DNA of 64,000 nucleotides from Arthrobacter_M sp030063245 (GCF_051131705.1 NZ_CP180316.1:2914001-2978000), one strand, 5' to 3'. Counted from the stretch's first letter, positions 34,957 to 44,954 are shown. Program-made: numbers and translations. Notes: generated from the letters alone by a model not told the origin.

Positions 34957-36228
34957 TCAGCCCACAGGGACTGCTTCGTCCTCCAGGTACCGCGGCTTGC
35001 AGGCGAAAAAGGCCCCGCTGACCAGCAGTAACAGTGTGCCGAAGAGAAACAGAAAGGGAACCAGCCAGCTCCCCGTTCCTTCGTGCAGCATGCCGAAGAA
35101 CAGCGGTCCAGTGCACGCCAGCGCGTAACCGGCACCTTGGCTGAACCCGGAGAGAGCCCCGGCACCGGCCCGGGTTCTGGTTCTGTGGTTGATCAGCAGC
35201 AAGGACAGCGGGAAGGTCCCCGGGCCCATGCCGGCCAACACGACCCACAGCCAGGTCCCGGTAGCGGGCGCCAGCAGCAGGCCGAGATACCCGCCGACAA
35301 AGCAGCCTAAAAACACTAGTACCAGCGGAAACGGATTCTTCATTCGTGAGGCAACGAGCGGCACCAGCAGGCTCAGCGGCAGGCCGACGCCGGCGAAGAG
35401 AGCGAGCATACTGCCAGCCTCCGCCCTGCCGAGCCCCGCGTCGGTCAAAATCCCCGGCAGCCAAGCGAACATGGCATACGTGTTCAGCGATGTGCAGCCG
35501 AACATCAGCGTCAGGCCGATGGCCAGGGGCGAGCGCCAGGAACGGATTTTGGTCACCCTGACGATGGCGGCCGACTTAACCGCCGTCGCGCTGCCCTGGC
35601 GGGTGGAGGCCGCTTCCGGGGAAACCGGAGCCACGGCGGCACCCGGCGGCACTCGATTCGGTTTGTGCCCGATCAGCATGACCAGCCAGGGCACCGCAGC
35701 CATGACATTGACGCCGGCCCAGAGCGCCAGGGAAAACTGCCAACCCGCCGCGTCCGCCACCGGCACGGCCAGCTGAGCGGGCAAAGCGGTACCCGCACTC
35801 AACACGGTGACATATAGGGCCGTCATCAGGCCGATCCGATCCGGAAAATACTGCTTGACCAGGGGCGGCAGCAGCACGTTTCCCGCGCCCAGTCCGGCCA
35901 GGGCAATTACGGAAAAAAGCAAAAACAGTCCAGTGTTGGGCACCAGCACCCGGCAGATCTGGCCGACAATGGCGACAAACATGGCAATAACTGTCAGCCT
36001 CTCCAGGCTGGCCCATCTGATGACATACGGTGTCAGGAAACCGAACACGGCGAAGGCAGCTGTGGGCAGCATACCCAGCACGCCGATCACCGAGCCATTC
36101 AGCGGCAGATCGTGGTCAATTGTTGAGACCAGGGGTGGAACAACCGTCACGGCGGTGCGAAGCGTCAGTGCGACCAGCAATATCCCCGCCACGAGCAGCC
36201 AGCGGGGGCGAATTCCTTTGTTTACCAC
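34957..36228 (-). CDS. MFS transporter, CynX/NimT-like
   Basis: A 423-residue major facilitator protein with about twelve membrane helices. It begins with LLVAGILLVALTLRTAVTVV, a feature of the CynX/NimT (cyanate/2-nitroimidazole) group, and has LLPPLVKQYFPDRIG between helices 4 and 5. The central loop (about residues 195-220) is polar and Ala/Pro-rich. Substrate unknown; export of small aromatic or anionic compounds is typical of the group. Start is GTG at 36228. It is a single gene with a hairpin downstream. Confidence 0.85.
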   Translation of the reverse strand: MVNKGIRPRWLLVAGILLVALTLRTAVTVVPPLVSTIDHDLPLNGSVIGVLGMLPTAAFAVFGFLTPYVIRWASLERLTVIAMFVAIVGQICRVLVPNTGLFLLFSVIALAGLGAGNVLLPPLVKQYFPDRIGLMTALYVTVLSAGTALPAQLAVPVADAAGWQFSLALWAGVNVMAAVPWLVMLIGHKPNRVPPGAAVAPVSPEAASTRQGSATAVKSAAIVRVTKIRSWRSPLAIGLTLMFGCTSLNTYAMFAWLPGILTDAGLGRAEAGSMLALFAGVGLPLSLLVPLVASRMKNPFPLVLVFLGCFVGGYLGLLLAPATGTWLWVVLAGMGPGTFPLSLLLINHRTRTRAGAGALSGFSQGAGYALACTGPLFFGMLHEGTGSWLVPFLFLFGTLLLLVSGAFFACKPRYLEDEAVPVG

Positions 36229-36405
36229 GCCCTAGACGTTACCCGGGATCCGGACGTCTCCCCTTCCTGTCCGTTCCCCACGCCATCTCCGGCCCCCGCC
36301 GTCCCCGCTGCACCCGTCTTCGGGAGACGCCGTCGTCCGCGTTTCTTTGCACCGTCCGCACCTGATAAACTAATTCAGTTCCCGCAGGTGGCCCACAGTC
36401 ACCTT

Positions 36406-36478
36406 GCCTTCGTAGCTCAGGGGATAGAGCGTCCGCCTCCGGAGCGGAAGGTCGTAGGTTCGAATCCTATCGAGGGCA
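36406..36478 (+). tRNA. tRNA-Arg (anticodon CCG)
   Basis: The 73 bases fold as a full cloverleaf: acceptor GCCTTCG pairs with CGAGGGC, the D stem is GCTC/GAGC, the anticodon stem TCCGC/GCGGA encloses CTCCGGA, giving anticodon CCG, and the T arm is GTAGG-TTCGAAT-CCTAT. The discriminator base is A and CCA is not encoded. It reads CGG, a common Arg codon in this GC-rich genome. TAAACT at 36366-36371, 35 bases upstream, could be the -10 box. Confidence 0.97.
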
Positions 36479-36502
36479 CGACAGAAGTCCGCAGTCAGAA
36501 TG

Positions 36503-36536
36503 ACCCCGCCAGTTCACCGAACCGGCGGGGTTTTTC
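36503..36536 (+). terminator. Intrinsic terminator after tRNA-Arg
   Basis: ACCCCGCCAGTT pairs with AACCGGCGGGGT (one mismatch, 5-base loop CACCG) and is followed at once by TTTTTC. It lies 25 bases past the tRNA and should end its transcript before hrpA. Confidence 0.85.
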
Positions 36537-36662
36537 GCGCCCAGCCCCAACTGGGTCGCACTTGTGGCACTCAAAACGCGGAATGGATGCGCTATCTGCT
36601 ACTTAGTTGGGTCGGAGGCTGGGTCAGCGATTGGCGGAGACGGCCGATAAACTGGAGGCACA

Positions 36663-39600
36663 ATGACTTTGACTATCCAGTACCCGCCCGAGCTGCCGGT
36701 CTCGGAGCGCCGCGAGGATCTCATGGCCGCCATCGCTGCCAATCAGGTCACCATTATCGCCGGGGAAACCGGATCCGGGAAGACCACCCAGATTCCCAAG
36801 ATGTGCCTGGAACTGGGGCTTGCCGAGAAGGGCCTGATCGGCCACACGCAGCCTCGCCGGCTCGCCGCGCGGACAGTCGCGGAGCGGATCGCGAGCGAAC
36901 TCGACGTCGAATTGGGCGCCGAGGTGGGTTTTCAGGTCCGATTCACCGGCCATGTCGGCCCGCAGACGAAGATCAAGCTGATGACGGATGGAATCCTGCT
37001 GGCGGAGATCCAGCGCGACCGGCTGCTGCGCCGTTATTCGACCCTGATCATCGACGAGGCGCACGAGCGCAGCCTGAACATCGATTTCATCCTGGGCTAT
37101 CTTAAGCAGATTCTGCCCAAGCGGCCGGATCTGAAGGTCGTCATCACCTCTGCCACGATTGATCCGCAGCGCTTCGCGGCGCACTTCGCCACCGCGGCGG
37201 GTCCGGCTCCGATCGTCGAGGTGTCCGGGCGAACGTATCCGGTGGAAATCCGGTACCGCCCGCTGAGCGGTCCGGCGATGGAGGACGACGACGGCGACGC
37301 CACCGATGAGGGCAACAGTGAGGACCGCGACCCGCTGGACGCCGTCTGTGACGCAGTGGATGAACTGGCCAAGGAGACACCGGGCGATGTCCTGATTTTC
37401 TTTTCCGGCGAACGCGAGATCCGCGATGCGGCCGAGGCTCTACGCGGCCGGGCCAAATCAGCCCCGCTGAACTCCGGGTTGCGGGAGACGGAGATCCTGC
37501 CGCTCTTTGCCCGCCTTTCCCTCGCCGAGCAGCATGCGGTGTTCACGCCGGGGAAAGGCGCCAAGGCCCGACGCCGGATTGTGCTGGCCACGAACGTGGC
37601 GGAAACCTCCCTGACGGTCCCCGGCATTAAGTACGTCATCGATCCCGGCACGGCGCGGATCTCACGCTATTCGCACCGCACCAAGGTCCAGCGGCTGCCG
37701 ATTGAAAAGGTCTCGCAGGCCTCGGCGAACCAGCGTTCGGGCCGGTGCGGCCGTGTTTCCGACGGCATCTGCATCCGGCTGTACTCGGAGGAGGATTTCG
37801 CCAGCCGGCGCGAATTCACCGACCCGGAGATTTTGCGCACCAACCTCGCAGCGGTCATTTTGCAGATGACCTCCATGGGGGTTGCCCAGGGCCCCAAGGA
37901 CGTAGCGGATTTCCCCTTCGTGGAGCCGCCGGATTCGAAGGCCATTGCCGACGGCGTCACCTTGTTGCGCGAGCTCGGCGCCGTCACCGCCCAGGGCGCC
38001 ATTACCGCCGTCGGCCGTCAGCTCGCCCAGCTGCCGGTGGATCCCCGGCTGGGACGGATGATTGTGGAGGCCGGGAAGCGCGGCTGTGCACGCGAGGTGA
38101 TGATTCTCGCCGCCGCACTGACCATCCAGGATCCGCGGGAGCGCCCGCAGGCCGAGAGTGGAAAGCAGCAGCTGGCTGCTGAAAAGCACAAGCGGTTTAC
38201 CGACGAAATCTCCGACTTCACGGGTTTTCTGAACCTCTGGCGGTATCTGCAGGCGAAGCAGGAGGAGCTTTCCTCCACAGCCTTCCGCCGGCTTTGTAAG
38301 GCCGAGTTCATTAATTTCCTGCGCGTCCGCGAATGGCAGGATCTCTTCGCCCAATTGCGCCAGCTGGCCAAACCTCTCGGGATTGCGCTGGCCCCGGGTG
38401 AGGTGGACGCCGTGGGACAGCACACCGAAATCCACATCAGCCTGCTGGCCGGATTGCTCAGCCACATAGGTCTCTACGATCCGCGCAAACGCGAATACGC
38501 CGGCGCCCGCGGCTCCCGTTTCGCCATCTTCCCTGGCTCCGCGCTGTTCAAGAAGTCCCCGGACTGGGTGATGGCTGCCGAGCTGGTGGAAACCTCACGT
38601 CTGTGGGCCCGCGTTGCCGCAAAGTTTGACCCGCTCTGGGCCGAGCAGGTGGCACCTGATTTAGTCAAGCGCAGCTTCAGCGAGCCGCACTGGTCTAAGA
38701 AAATGGGCTCCGTAATGGCGTACGAGAAGGTGACGCTCTACGGCGTCCCGATCGTCCCGCAGCGCCGGATCAACTACGGCCGCATCGATGCCGAACTCAG
38801 CCGGGAGCTGTTCATCCGTCATGCGCTGGTGGAGGGGGATTGGAACACGCATCATAAGTTCTTCCATCGAAATCAGGCGCTGCTGGCCGAGGTCGAAGAG
38901 CTGGAAACGCGGATGCGCCGCCGGGACCTGCGCGTGGACGACGAGACGCTCTTCGCCTTCTATGATGAGCGCGTCGGGTCCGAGGTGGTCTCCGAGCGGC
39001 ACTTTGACAAGTGGTGGAAAGCCACGCGGCAGGATCATCCCACGCTGCTGGACTTCGATCCTGACGTGCTGATGGCCGACGACGCCGCCGGCCTTGACGA
39101 GGCGGCCTTCCCCAAGGTCTGGCGGCAGGACGGTTTCGAATTCCCGCTCTCCTACGAGTTCCATCCCACTGCTCCCGGCTCGGCCCCCAATCCTTCCGAC
39201 GGCGTGACCGCCCAGGTACCGGTTTTGTTCCTGAACCAGCTCACCGAGGCACCTTTCCGCTGGCAGATTCCCGGCCTCCGAGCGGAACTGGTCACGGCGT
39301 TGATCAAGTCCCTGCCCAAACAGATCAGGAAGAATTTCATCCCGGCGCCGGACGTTGCACGAGCCGCCACCGCTGCGCTCACCGCGGACTTCGACCCGGC
39401 CACAGACACCCTGGAGCCCTCCCTGGAACTGGCCTTGCGCCGGCTCAAGGGACACGTCATTCCACCGGGATCATGGAACTGGGACGCCGTTCCGGTGCAT
39501 CTGCGGATGACCTTCCAGGTGGTGGACCGCAACGGCCGGATCCTCGGCGAAGGTACTGATCTGGCCCGGCTGCAGGACGAGCTGGCCGGCGCCACCCGGC

Positions 39601-40730
39601 GCGCCATCGCGGAATCCCTCGGGGCGACACCGAAGACAACGCGCGGCCCCGGATCAGGCGACAGCCGCGGATCCAGCCCGTCAGGTCCGGCCCGCGCCGG
39701 CGCCGCCCGCGGCGGTGCCACCGGTGCCGGTCAGCGGGCGAACGTCGAACGCGCGCGTGGAAATGAAGGTGCCGAAGGACCTGGCTCCGCCAACGGGGCG
39801 GCCTCCGCCAACGGGTCAACCGCCAACGGGGCAACCGCCAACGGGGCAGCTGTCCAGGAGCGCTCCGGGCTGACCGAATGGTCCGTCGGCACGCTCAACC
39901 GGGACGTCAAGCGGCTGGTCGCCGGCCACACCGTCACGGGCTACCCTGCCCTGGTTGATGAAGGAGCCAGCGTTGGCCTGCGGATTTTCCAGACCGAGCC
40001 GGAGCAGCTCGTCGCCATGCGAGGCGGCGTCATCAAACTGCTGGCCCTTCGCGTCCCCTCCCCCGACCGGTACGTGCTGGAGCATCTGAGCAACAACGAG
40101 AAGCTCACCTTCAGCCAGAACCCGCACGGCAGCGTGTCCTCGCTCATAGCGGACTGCACGCTGGCCGCCGTGGACAAACTGACACCGGAGTCACTCCCCT
40201 GGTCGTCTGCGGAATTCGATGCCCTCTACGAGGTGGTCCGCGCGGAACTGATCGATACGGTCTTCACCGTTACCGCCGTCGTCGAACGCATTCTGGCCAG
40301 TACGCGCCGGATCGAAAAGCAGCTCAAGGGCACCACCAGCCTGGCCCTGATTTCCGCGCTCAACGACATCAAGGCCCAGCTGGAGCTGCTGCTTTATCCC
40401 GGCTTCGTGGCGCGCACCGGGTATGCCCAACTGGCCATGCTCCCGCGCTATCTGAGCGCCATTGAACGCCGGCTGGAAAAACTTCCCACCAACGTCCAGC
40501 GCGACGGGTTGAATATGGCCGTAATCCAGCGCTTGGAAGATGAGCACGACGACGCCGTGTCGGCCTCGGTGCCCGGCCGCAATCAGCGGCCGGACGCCGC
40601 CCTTGTACACATCCGCTGGATGATCGAAGAGCTCCGGGTGAGCCTGTTCGCCGTCGAGCTCGGCACGGCCTATCCGGTCTCCGAAAAGCGCATCCGGACG
40701 GCATTAAACAAGGTCTTGGCGCCGGCGTGA
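36663..40730 (+). CDS. hrpA: ATP-dependent RNA helicase HrpA
   Basis: DEAH-box helicase of 1355 residues, close to E. coli HrpA (1300), which processes mRNA and rescues collided ribosomes. Order: P-loop GETGSGKTTQIPK (about 35), DEAH in LIIDEAHERSLN, SAT in VITSATIDP, helicase C with ATNVAETSLTVPGI and QRSGRCGR, then HA2, OB and the large DUF3418 C-terminal region. A Gly/Ala/Ser/Asn tract (about residues 995-1065; DNA 39640-39860) contains a 15-bp tandem unit encoding ANGAT-type blocks, splitting the DUF3418 region. An acidic insertion DDDGDATDEGNSED lies near 205. The GNAT gene overlaps its last four bases. Confidence 0.95.
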   Translation: MTLTIQYPPELPVSERREDLMAAIAANQVTIIAGETGSGKTTQIPKMCLELGLAEKGLIGHTQPRRLAARTVAERIASELDVELGAEVGFQVRFTGHVGPQTKIKLMTDGILLAEIQRDRLLRRYSTLIIDEAHERSLNIDFILGYLKQILPKRPDLKVVITSATIDPQRFAAHFATAAGPAPIVEVSGRTYPVEIRYRPLSGPAMEDDDGDATDEGNSEDRDPLDAVCDAVDELAKETPGDVLIFFSGEREIRDAAEALRGRAKSAPLNSGLRETEILPLFARLSLAEQHAVFTPGKGAKARRRIVLATNVAETSLTVPGIKYVIDPGTARISRYSHRTKVQRLPIEKVSQASANQRSGRCGRVSDGICIRLYSEEDFASRREFTDPEILRTNLAAVILQMTSMGVAQGPKDVADFPFVEPPDSKAIADGVTLLRELGAVTAQGAITAVGRQLAQLPVDPRLGRMIVEAGKRGCAREVMILAAALTIQDPRERPQAESGKQQLAAEKHKRFTDEISDFTGFLNLWRYLQAKQEELSSTAFRRLCKAEFINFLRVREWQDLFAQLRQLAKPLGIALAPGEVDAVGQHTEIHISLLAGLLSHIGLYDPRKREYAGARGSRFAIFPGSALFKKSPDWVMAAELVETSRLWARVAAKFDPLWAEQVAPDLVKRSFSEPHWSKKMGSVMAYEKVTLYGVPIVPQRRINYGRIDAELSRELFIRHALVEGDWNTHHKFFHRNQALLAEVEELETRMRRRDLRVDDETLFAFYDERVGSEVVSERHFDKWWKATRQDHPTLLDFDPDVLMADDAAGLDEAAFPKVWRQDGFEFPLSYEFHPTAPGSAPNPSDGVTAQVPVLFLNQLTEAPFRWQIPGLRAELVTALIKSLPKQIRKNFIPAPDVARAATAALTADFDPATDTLEPSLELALRRLKGHVIPPGSWNWDAVPVHLRMTFQVVDRNGRILGEGTDLARLQDELAGATRRAIAESLGATPKTTRGPGSGDSRGSSPSGPARAGAARGGATGAGQRANVERARGNEGAEGPGSANGAASANGSTANGATANGAAVQERSGLTEWSVGTLNRDVKRLVAGHTVTGYPALVDEGASVGLRIFQTEPEQLVAMRGGVIKLLALRVPSPDRYVLEHLSNNEKLTFSQNPHGSVSSLIADCTLAAVDKLTPESLPWSSAEFDALYEVVRAELIDTVFTVTAVVERILASTRRIEKQLKGTTSLALISALNDIKAQLELLLYPGFVARTGYAQLAMLPRYLSAIERRLEKLPTNVQRDGLNMAVIQRLEDEHDDAVSASVPGRNQRPDAALVHIRWMIEELRVSLFAVELGTAYPVSEKRIRTALNKVLAPA

Positions 40731-41326
40731 CGACGCCGCGCGTGCAGATTAAGCTGCCGCCTACTGTCCTGGACGCCGGTCCGGTGCTGCTGCGGCGGCT
40801 CGGGTACGAGGCTAGGCAGTTGACAGATGCACTGCTGAACGATGCACTAATGACAGATTCACAGCTGGAACAGGCGCTCTCCGAATGTGCCGATGTGGTG
40901 ACCTGGACGTATTATCCGGCGCACCTCACCATGGAACAGGCCCAGGCCCGAGTTGTTCGTGCACAGGAGTCCGCCGCCGCCGGCATCAGCGCCCGGTACG
41001 TGCTGGAACATGACGGTACTGCAGTGGGAACGGCAGGGCTCAAAAACAGCGACGACGCTCCCGAAATCTTCTATGCGCTGCTTCCCGCCGGCCGCGGGCA
41101 AGGCACCGCGACGGCCGCCGTAAATGCCCTTACCGCCTGGGCGCTCTCCGCCGGTGCGCCGTACGTGGCCTTGTGGACGCAAATCGGCAACCATGCCAGC
41201 GAGCGAGTGGCCGAGCGGACCGGTTTCCGCTGCGCGGACGTGCACAGGGCGGACGCCGGAACCGCCATCCCGGCGGAGGCCGAAGATTTCCCCGGGCCGC
41301 GGTTGTGGACCCGGTTCCCCGGTTAG
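40727..41326 (+). CDS. GNAT family N-acetyltransferase
   Basis: A 199-residue RimJ-type GNAT: YVLEHDGTAVGTAGLK forms the central strands, PAGRGQGTATAAVNALTAWA the acetyl-CoA pyrophosphate loop, and NHASERVAERTGFR the C-terminal helix/strand. GTG start overlaps the hrpA stop (GTGA), so it is co-translated with the helicase. The N-terminal 60 residues are less typical. Likely acetylates an amine on a protein or small molecule; the substrate is unknown. Confidence 0.85.
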   Translation: MTTPRVQIKLPPTVLDAGPVLLRRLGYEARQLTDALLNDALMTDSQLEQALSECADVVTWTYYPAHLTMEQAQARVVRAQESAAAGISARYVLEHDGTAVGTAGLKNSDDAPEIFYALLPAGRGQGTATAAVNALTAWALSAGAPYVALWTQIGNHASERVAERTGFRCADVHRADAGTAIPAEAEDFPGPRLWTRFPG

Positions 41327-41339
41327 ATCCAGCACAGTC

Positions 41340-42153
41340 CCGACAATTGCCGCGAGGGCTGGTGCCGACGAAACAGTCATGCTGACTGAGGCCGAGGAAG
41401 CGGCACGTGACGAGGCATGGGTCGTCATTTCCGAGACGGCGACCAGGGGACTGATGGGCCGATTGGCCGCTGCCATGCGGCCGCATCTGGAAGAGCTCGG
41501 AGATGGACCGCCCTCGGCCCGAATCACAGGCTTCCTGGCCGCTGGCTTTGGAGTTACAGCGCAACTCCCACCTGAGCGGCAGGTCGCTTGGCGGGAACTG
41601 GCCTCCGACCTGCTCAGGCATCTGGCTGAACACGGGACGGGGCTACTCATAACCATCGACGAGATTCACGCGGTCGATCGGCAAGAACTGACGGAGCTGG
41701 CCGTCGTCGTGCAGCACCTGATCCGGGAGGACCTGCCGATCAGCCTGGTTATGGCCGGCATCCCCAAAGCCGTATCTGACCTTCTAAACGAGGATGTTTC
41801 TACATTCCTCCGGCGCGCCGATCAGGTCGACCTGCGGGACGTCCCCAGTCCTGATGTCCGCGATGCGCTTGCAACGACCTTTAGCGACACAGGGGTGACG
41901 ATCCGTGATGATCAGCTCGATCGTGCTGCCGAAACCACCGGGGATTATCCGTTTCTCATCCAGCTTGTTGGCTACCACATTTGGCGGCTGAGCAAAAACG
42001 GAACTCTCACTGACACAGCCGTCTCCGAAGACGTAGAGAAGGCCCGACGACGGTTGGGCGCGACCGTCCTGCAGGCTGGACTTCGCCGTCCCGCTTCTGC
42101 GGCAGTACCTGCGGGAACATGCAGCTTCGAAGTATCAGCCGAACTTGCCCTGA
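41340..42153 (+). pseudogene. Remnant of an Orc1/Cdc6-like AAA ATPase gene
   Basis: The frame encodes the middle of an archaeal-type AAA ATPase: AWVVISETATRGL, Walker B LLITIDEIHAVD, sensor region ISLVMAGIPKAVSDLL, RRADQVDLRDV and GDYPFLIQLVGYHIWR. The N-terminal region is missing, and where the P-loop should end (GxGKTVML) the sequence reads GADETVML, with Glu for the essential Lys. After EDVEKARRRLGATVLQ the frame loses similarity; the true C-terminus, LDFAVPLLRQYLREHAAS, continues in another frame (42076-42153) to TGA. About 60 residues are missing at that join. Not functional. Intact relatives are stand-alone actinobacterial ATPases of unknown role. Confidence 0.85.
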
Positions 42154-42182
42154 TTTCCGCCCCGCACGGTCCTGGGGTTCGG

Positions 42183-42611
42183 TCAGCCTTCCGGAACGAA
42201 CTCCCCGTGTCCGGCATTCCGGAGCGCCGCCCGAAGCTTCTGCGCATTGACGTCCATAACGGCCGGGTCCGGAGCGTTGTCCACCCGGCTGAAATCGAAG
42301 TCCGCCATCGAGTACGCCGGGAAAATGTGGACGTGCAGGTGCTCCACTTCGAATCCGGCGATGACCAGTCCGGCACGGTCCGCCCCGAAGGCCTGAACCT
42401 GTGCCTGGCCGATCGTCTGCGCCACGGCGGTGAGCCGGGCCAACAACGGCGCAGGCGCGTCTGTCCAGCGGTCGATTTCCTCCCGCGGCACCACCAGGGT
42501 GTGCCCGTCGGTAAGAGGCCCGATGGTCAGAAACGCCACCAGGTCATCGTCCTTCCAGACAAAGCGTCCGGGAATCTCGCCGGCGATGATCCGGCTGAAC
42601 AGTGTTGCCAT
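42183..42611 (-). CDS. HIT family protein
   Basis: A 142-residue histidine-triad nucleotide hydrolase/transferase. It has the N-terminal FSRIIAGEIPGRFVWKDDD, LTDGHTLVVPREEIDRW, and the active-site triad in HLHVHIFPA, the middle His acting on the alpha-phosphate of purine nucleoside phosphoramidates. Length is normal for the Hint group. Its ATG at 42611 is about 75 bases after the sulfurtransferase gene, same strand, so the two may be co-transcribed. Confidence 0.93.
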   Translation of the reverse strand: MATLFSRIIAGEIPGRFVWKDDDLVAFLTIGPLTDGHTLVVPREEIDRWTDAPAPLLARLTAVAQTIGQAQVQAFGADRAGLVIAGFEVEHLHVHIFPAYSMADFDFSRVDNAPDPAVMDVNAQKLRAALRNAGHGEFVPEG

Positions 42612-42684
42612 GATGCGTCCTTAGAGGGTCGAAGTGTATGACAAACGGTACTTCAGATCGGCTGCAACCATCCGGTCGAAGGCC

Positions 42685-43557
42685 TCATCCGGCATGTCGG
42701 CGCCCACCGGGTTCGGCCCCGGTGGCGACGGGCAGCCCGGCGTGGCTGGACCAGGCGGACCAGGACCCGGGGAAAAGCGCGGCGCGAATGCCGGCAATTT
42801 CCAGCGCCGCGATCTCGTGCGCTGCAGTGACTCCCGAACCGCAGTACACGGCAATGGGAGCCGCTGCCGTCACCCCCAGAGCGGCGAACCGCGCAGCCAA
42901 TTCTTCGGCCGGGAGGAAACGCCGGTCCGCGGACAGGTTCTGCGACGTCGGCGCGCTCACGGCTCCCGGAATATGGCCGGCCCGCGGGTCCACCGGCTCG
43001 GTTTCGCCACGGTACCGCTCGCCGGCGCGGGCATCGAGCAGGATCCCGGTGGCCGCCCACTCCGCGACATCCTTGAAACCCCTTGCCCCCATGCCCACCA
43101 CGGGCATCCGGCCGGAGGACAGGACGACGTCGCCGGCAGCGGGCTGCTCGTCGTCGGTGGCGAGCGGGCATCCGGCAGCGCGCCACGCGCCCAACCCGCC
43201 GTTCAACAGCAAGACCCGGTCAAAACCGGCGTCCCGCAGCAGCCACCAGAGCCGCGCCGCGGAGGTGCTGCCGCCGTCGTCGTACGCCACCACGGTGTCG
43301 CCGTCACTGATCCCCCAGCGCCGCGCCGACTCCGCGAAAGCGCGCGGTTCGGGGAGCGGATGCCTGCCCTGCTGCGGGCTCCCCGGCCCGGACAGGTCGG
43401 CTTCCAGATCCACGTACACCGCCCCCGGGATGTGTACGCGGAGGTAATCCGCGCGGCCGTCGGGATCGCCCAAGGCCCAGCGGACGTCCAGCAGCACCGT
43501 CCGCAGGCCCACATCCATCCTTTCCTGCAGCGCGGATACCTCGATCAGCGTTGTCAT
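42685..43557 (-). CDS. Two-domain sulfurtransferase (rhodanese)
   Basis: A 290-residue thiosulfate/3-mercaptopyruvate sulfurtransferase. The first, structural rhodanese domain has LLDVRWALGDPDGRADY, HIPGAVYVDLEADLSG and VAYDDGGSTSAARLWW (no Cys). The second, catalytic domain has LLDARAGERYRGE, GHIPGAVSAPT and the persulfide Cys in VYCGSGVTAAHEI. The CGSGVTA loop favours the SseA group. I set the start at the ATG of 43557 (MTTLIEV); the frame is open further upstream but that part is unrelated sequence. Confidence 0.92.
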   Translation of the reverse strand: MTTLIEVSALQERMDVGLRTVLLDVRWALGDPDGRADYLRVHIPGAVYVDLEADLSGPGSPQQGRHPLPEPRAFAESARRWGISDGDTVVAYDDGGSTSAARLWWLLRDAGFDRVLLLNGGLGAWRAAGCPLATDDEQPAAGDVVLSSGRMPVVGMGARGFKDVAEWAATGILLDARAGERYRGETEPVDPRAGHIPGAVSAPTSQNLSADRRFLPAEELAARFAALGVTAAAPIAVYCGSGVTAAHEIAALEIAGIRAALFPGSWSAWSSHAGLPVATGAEPGGRRHAG

Positions 43558-43703
43558 CGCCTCTCCTTCGATTCGGTTGTGCTCCGTACGCCGGTGAATG
43601 TCCGAAACCCGCTGCGCGGGGGCGGCTCCGTGACCAGCTGCCCGCGGCCCTGACGGTTCCACGCCGGCCGCGGCCGGCGGAACATGGATCCTCCGGTCGG
43701 CCG

Positions 43704-44909
43704 TCAGAGCCAGTTCTTCCGTTTGAAAATTGCATACAGCCCGACCGACAGCAGCGCCATCAGGACGGCTGCCAGCACCGCACCCCACTGCGTGCCGACG
43801 CCGGGATAGGGCACGTTCATGCCGTAAAAACCGGTGATCGCCGTGGGCACGGCAATAATGGCTGCCCAGCTGGTCACCTTTTTCATGATCACGTTCATAT
43901 TGTTGCCCTGAATGGTCAGGAACGTCTGCAGCACGTTATTGACCATATCCCGGGCGGATTCAGTCCAGTCCACGGCCCGGAGCACATGGTCGTAGACGTC
44001 CTGGAAATAGGGGAGCAGCTCGGCGTTCGGCGGGGCCAGCCCCGGCTGCGGCGCGGATTGGTGCCGGAGCACGGCACTGAGGACCTCACGCATCGGAATC
44101 AGCACCCGGCGCAGGCTGGTCAGCTCCTTATGCAAACGGAAACTGCGCAGCTGGACATCCTGCGGCCGGTGGGCAAACAGCAGCGACCCCAGATCATCGG
44201 CGCAGGCATCCAGCGCCTCGGCGGCCTCCAGCTGCCGGTCCACCAGATAGTCCAGCAGACTGTAGACCAGGAATCCCGATCCGCGGTGACAGATGTCCGC
44301 GTTCTCCTCCGCCCGACGCAGCACCTCGTCCGCGTCAAAACCACTGCCGCCGGGGACCACCACCACCACGCTGTCGGTGATGAAGGCCGAAACCTCGGTG
44401 CTGCGCAGCCGGGGATCCAGCAACGCCCCGGACTCCTCCGGGCCGCCGTCCACTGCCGACTCCGCAGGGCCGACGTCCCCGTTTCGCACCGGGTTCTGCT
44501 CCTGGTCCACACCCCCGACCTGCTCCCCCGCCAAACCACCGCTGCCGCCTCCCCTACTGGCGCCGTCGGCCCCGCCTATACCGCCGCCGTCGGCCCTACC
44601 AGCACCACCGCCGGTCCGCCCGCCGGCGCGTGCGTTGGGTGCTTCTCCCACAGCCGTGACATAGGCAGTCAGGAAGAAATGATCGCCATACGTTTCCAGC
44701 TTGGGCCGCTGCCGCGTCCCCAGCACATCCTCGACCGCCAGCTTATGGAAACCCAGCTGGTCCCGCAGCGCCTCGATGGTTTCCGGATCCGGCGAATCCA
44801 GATCGATCCAGACCGTTGCGTCCGGGTCCTTTGCCAGCCGGCCCAGCTGGTCCAACGGGACCTTTTCATCGGTGGCACGGCCGTCGCGGTAGACCCTGAT
44901 TCGCAGCAT
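43704..44909 (-). CDS. CorA-family Mg2+/Co2+ transporter
   Basis: Pentameric divalent cation channel. The 401-residue protein has a cytoplasmic N-terminal funnel domain, the long stalk helix and two C-terminal membrane helices; the selectivity motif GMN is in FYGMNVPYPGVG. A Gly/Ala/Asp-rich insertion (about residues 90-150, GRTGGGAGRADGGG) interrupts the funnel domain, within the low-complexity trend of this genome. The start region is MLRIRVYRDGRATDEKV. It diverges from the PLP-enzyme gene with 45 bases between starts. Confidence 0.93.
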   Translation of the reverse strand: MLRIRVYRDGRATDEKVPLDQLGRLAKDPDATVWIDLDSPDPETIEALRDQLGFHKLAVEDVLGTRQRPKLETYGDHFFLTAYVTAVGEAPNARAGGRTGGGAGRADGGGIGGADGASRGGGSGGLAGEQVGGVDQEQNPVRNGDVGPAESAVDGGPEESGALLDPRLRSTEVSAFITDSVVVVVPGGSGFDADEVLRRAEENADICHRGSGFLVYSLLDYLVDRQLEAAEALDACADDLGSLLFAHRPQDVQLRSFRLHKELTSLRRVLIPMREVLSAVLRHQSAPQPGLAPPNAELLPYFQDVYDHVLRAVDWTESARDMVNNVLQTFLTIQGNNMNVIMKKVTSWAAIIAVPTAITGFYGMNVPYPGVGTQWGAVLAAVLMALLSVGLYAIFKRKNWL

Positions 44910-44954
44910 TGAACCACTCTATCCGCGCCGCCCCAGTACGTTACGCTGGCGTCT

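Noticed and set aside
36406..36478. tRNA-Arg as an integration site for a genomic island
   Set aside because: No integrase, no direct repeat of the tRNA 3' end and no foreign-looking gene block follows; the next genes are hrpA and a coupled GNAT.
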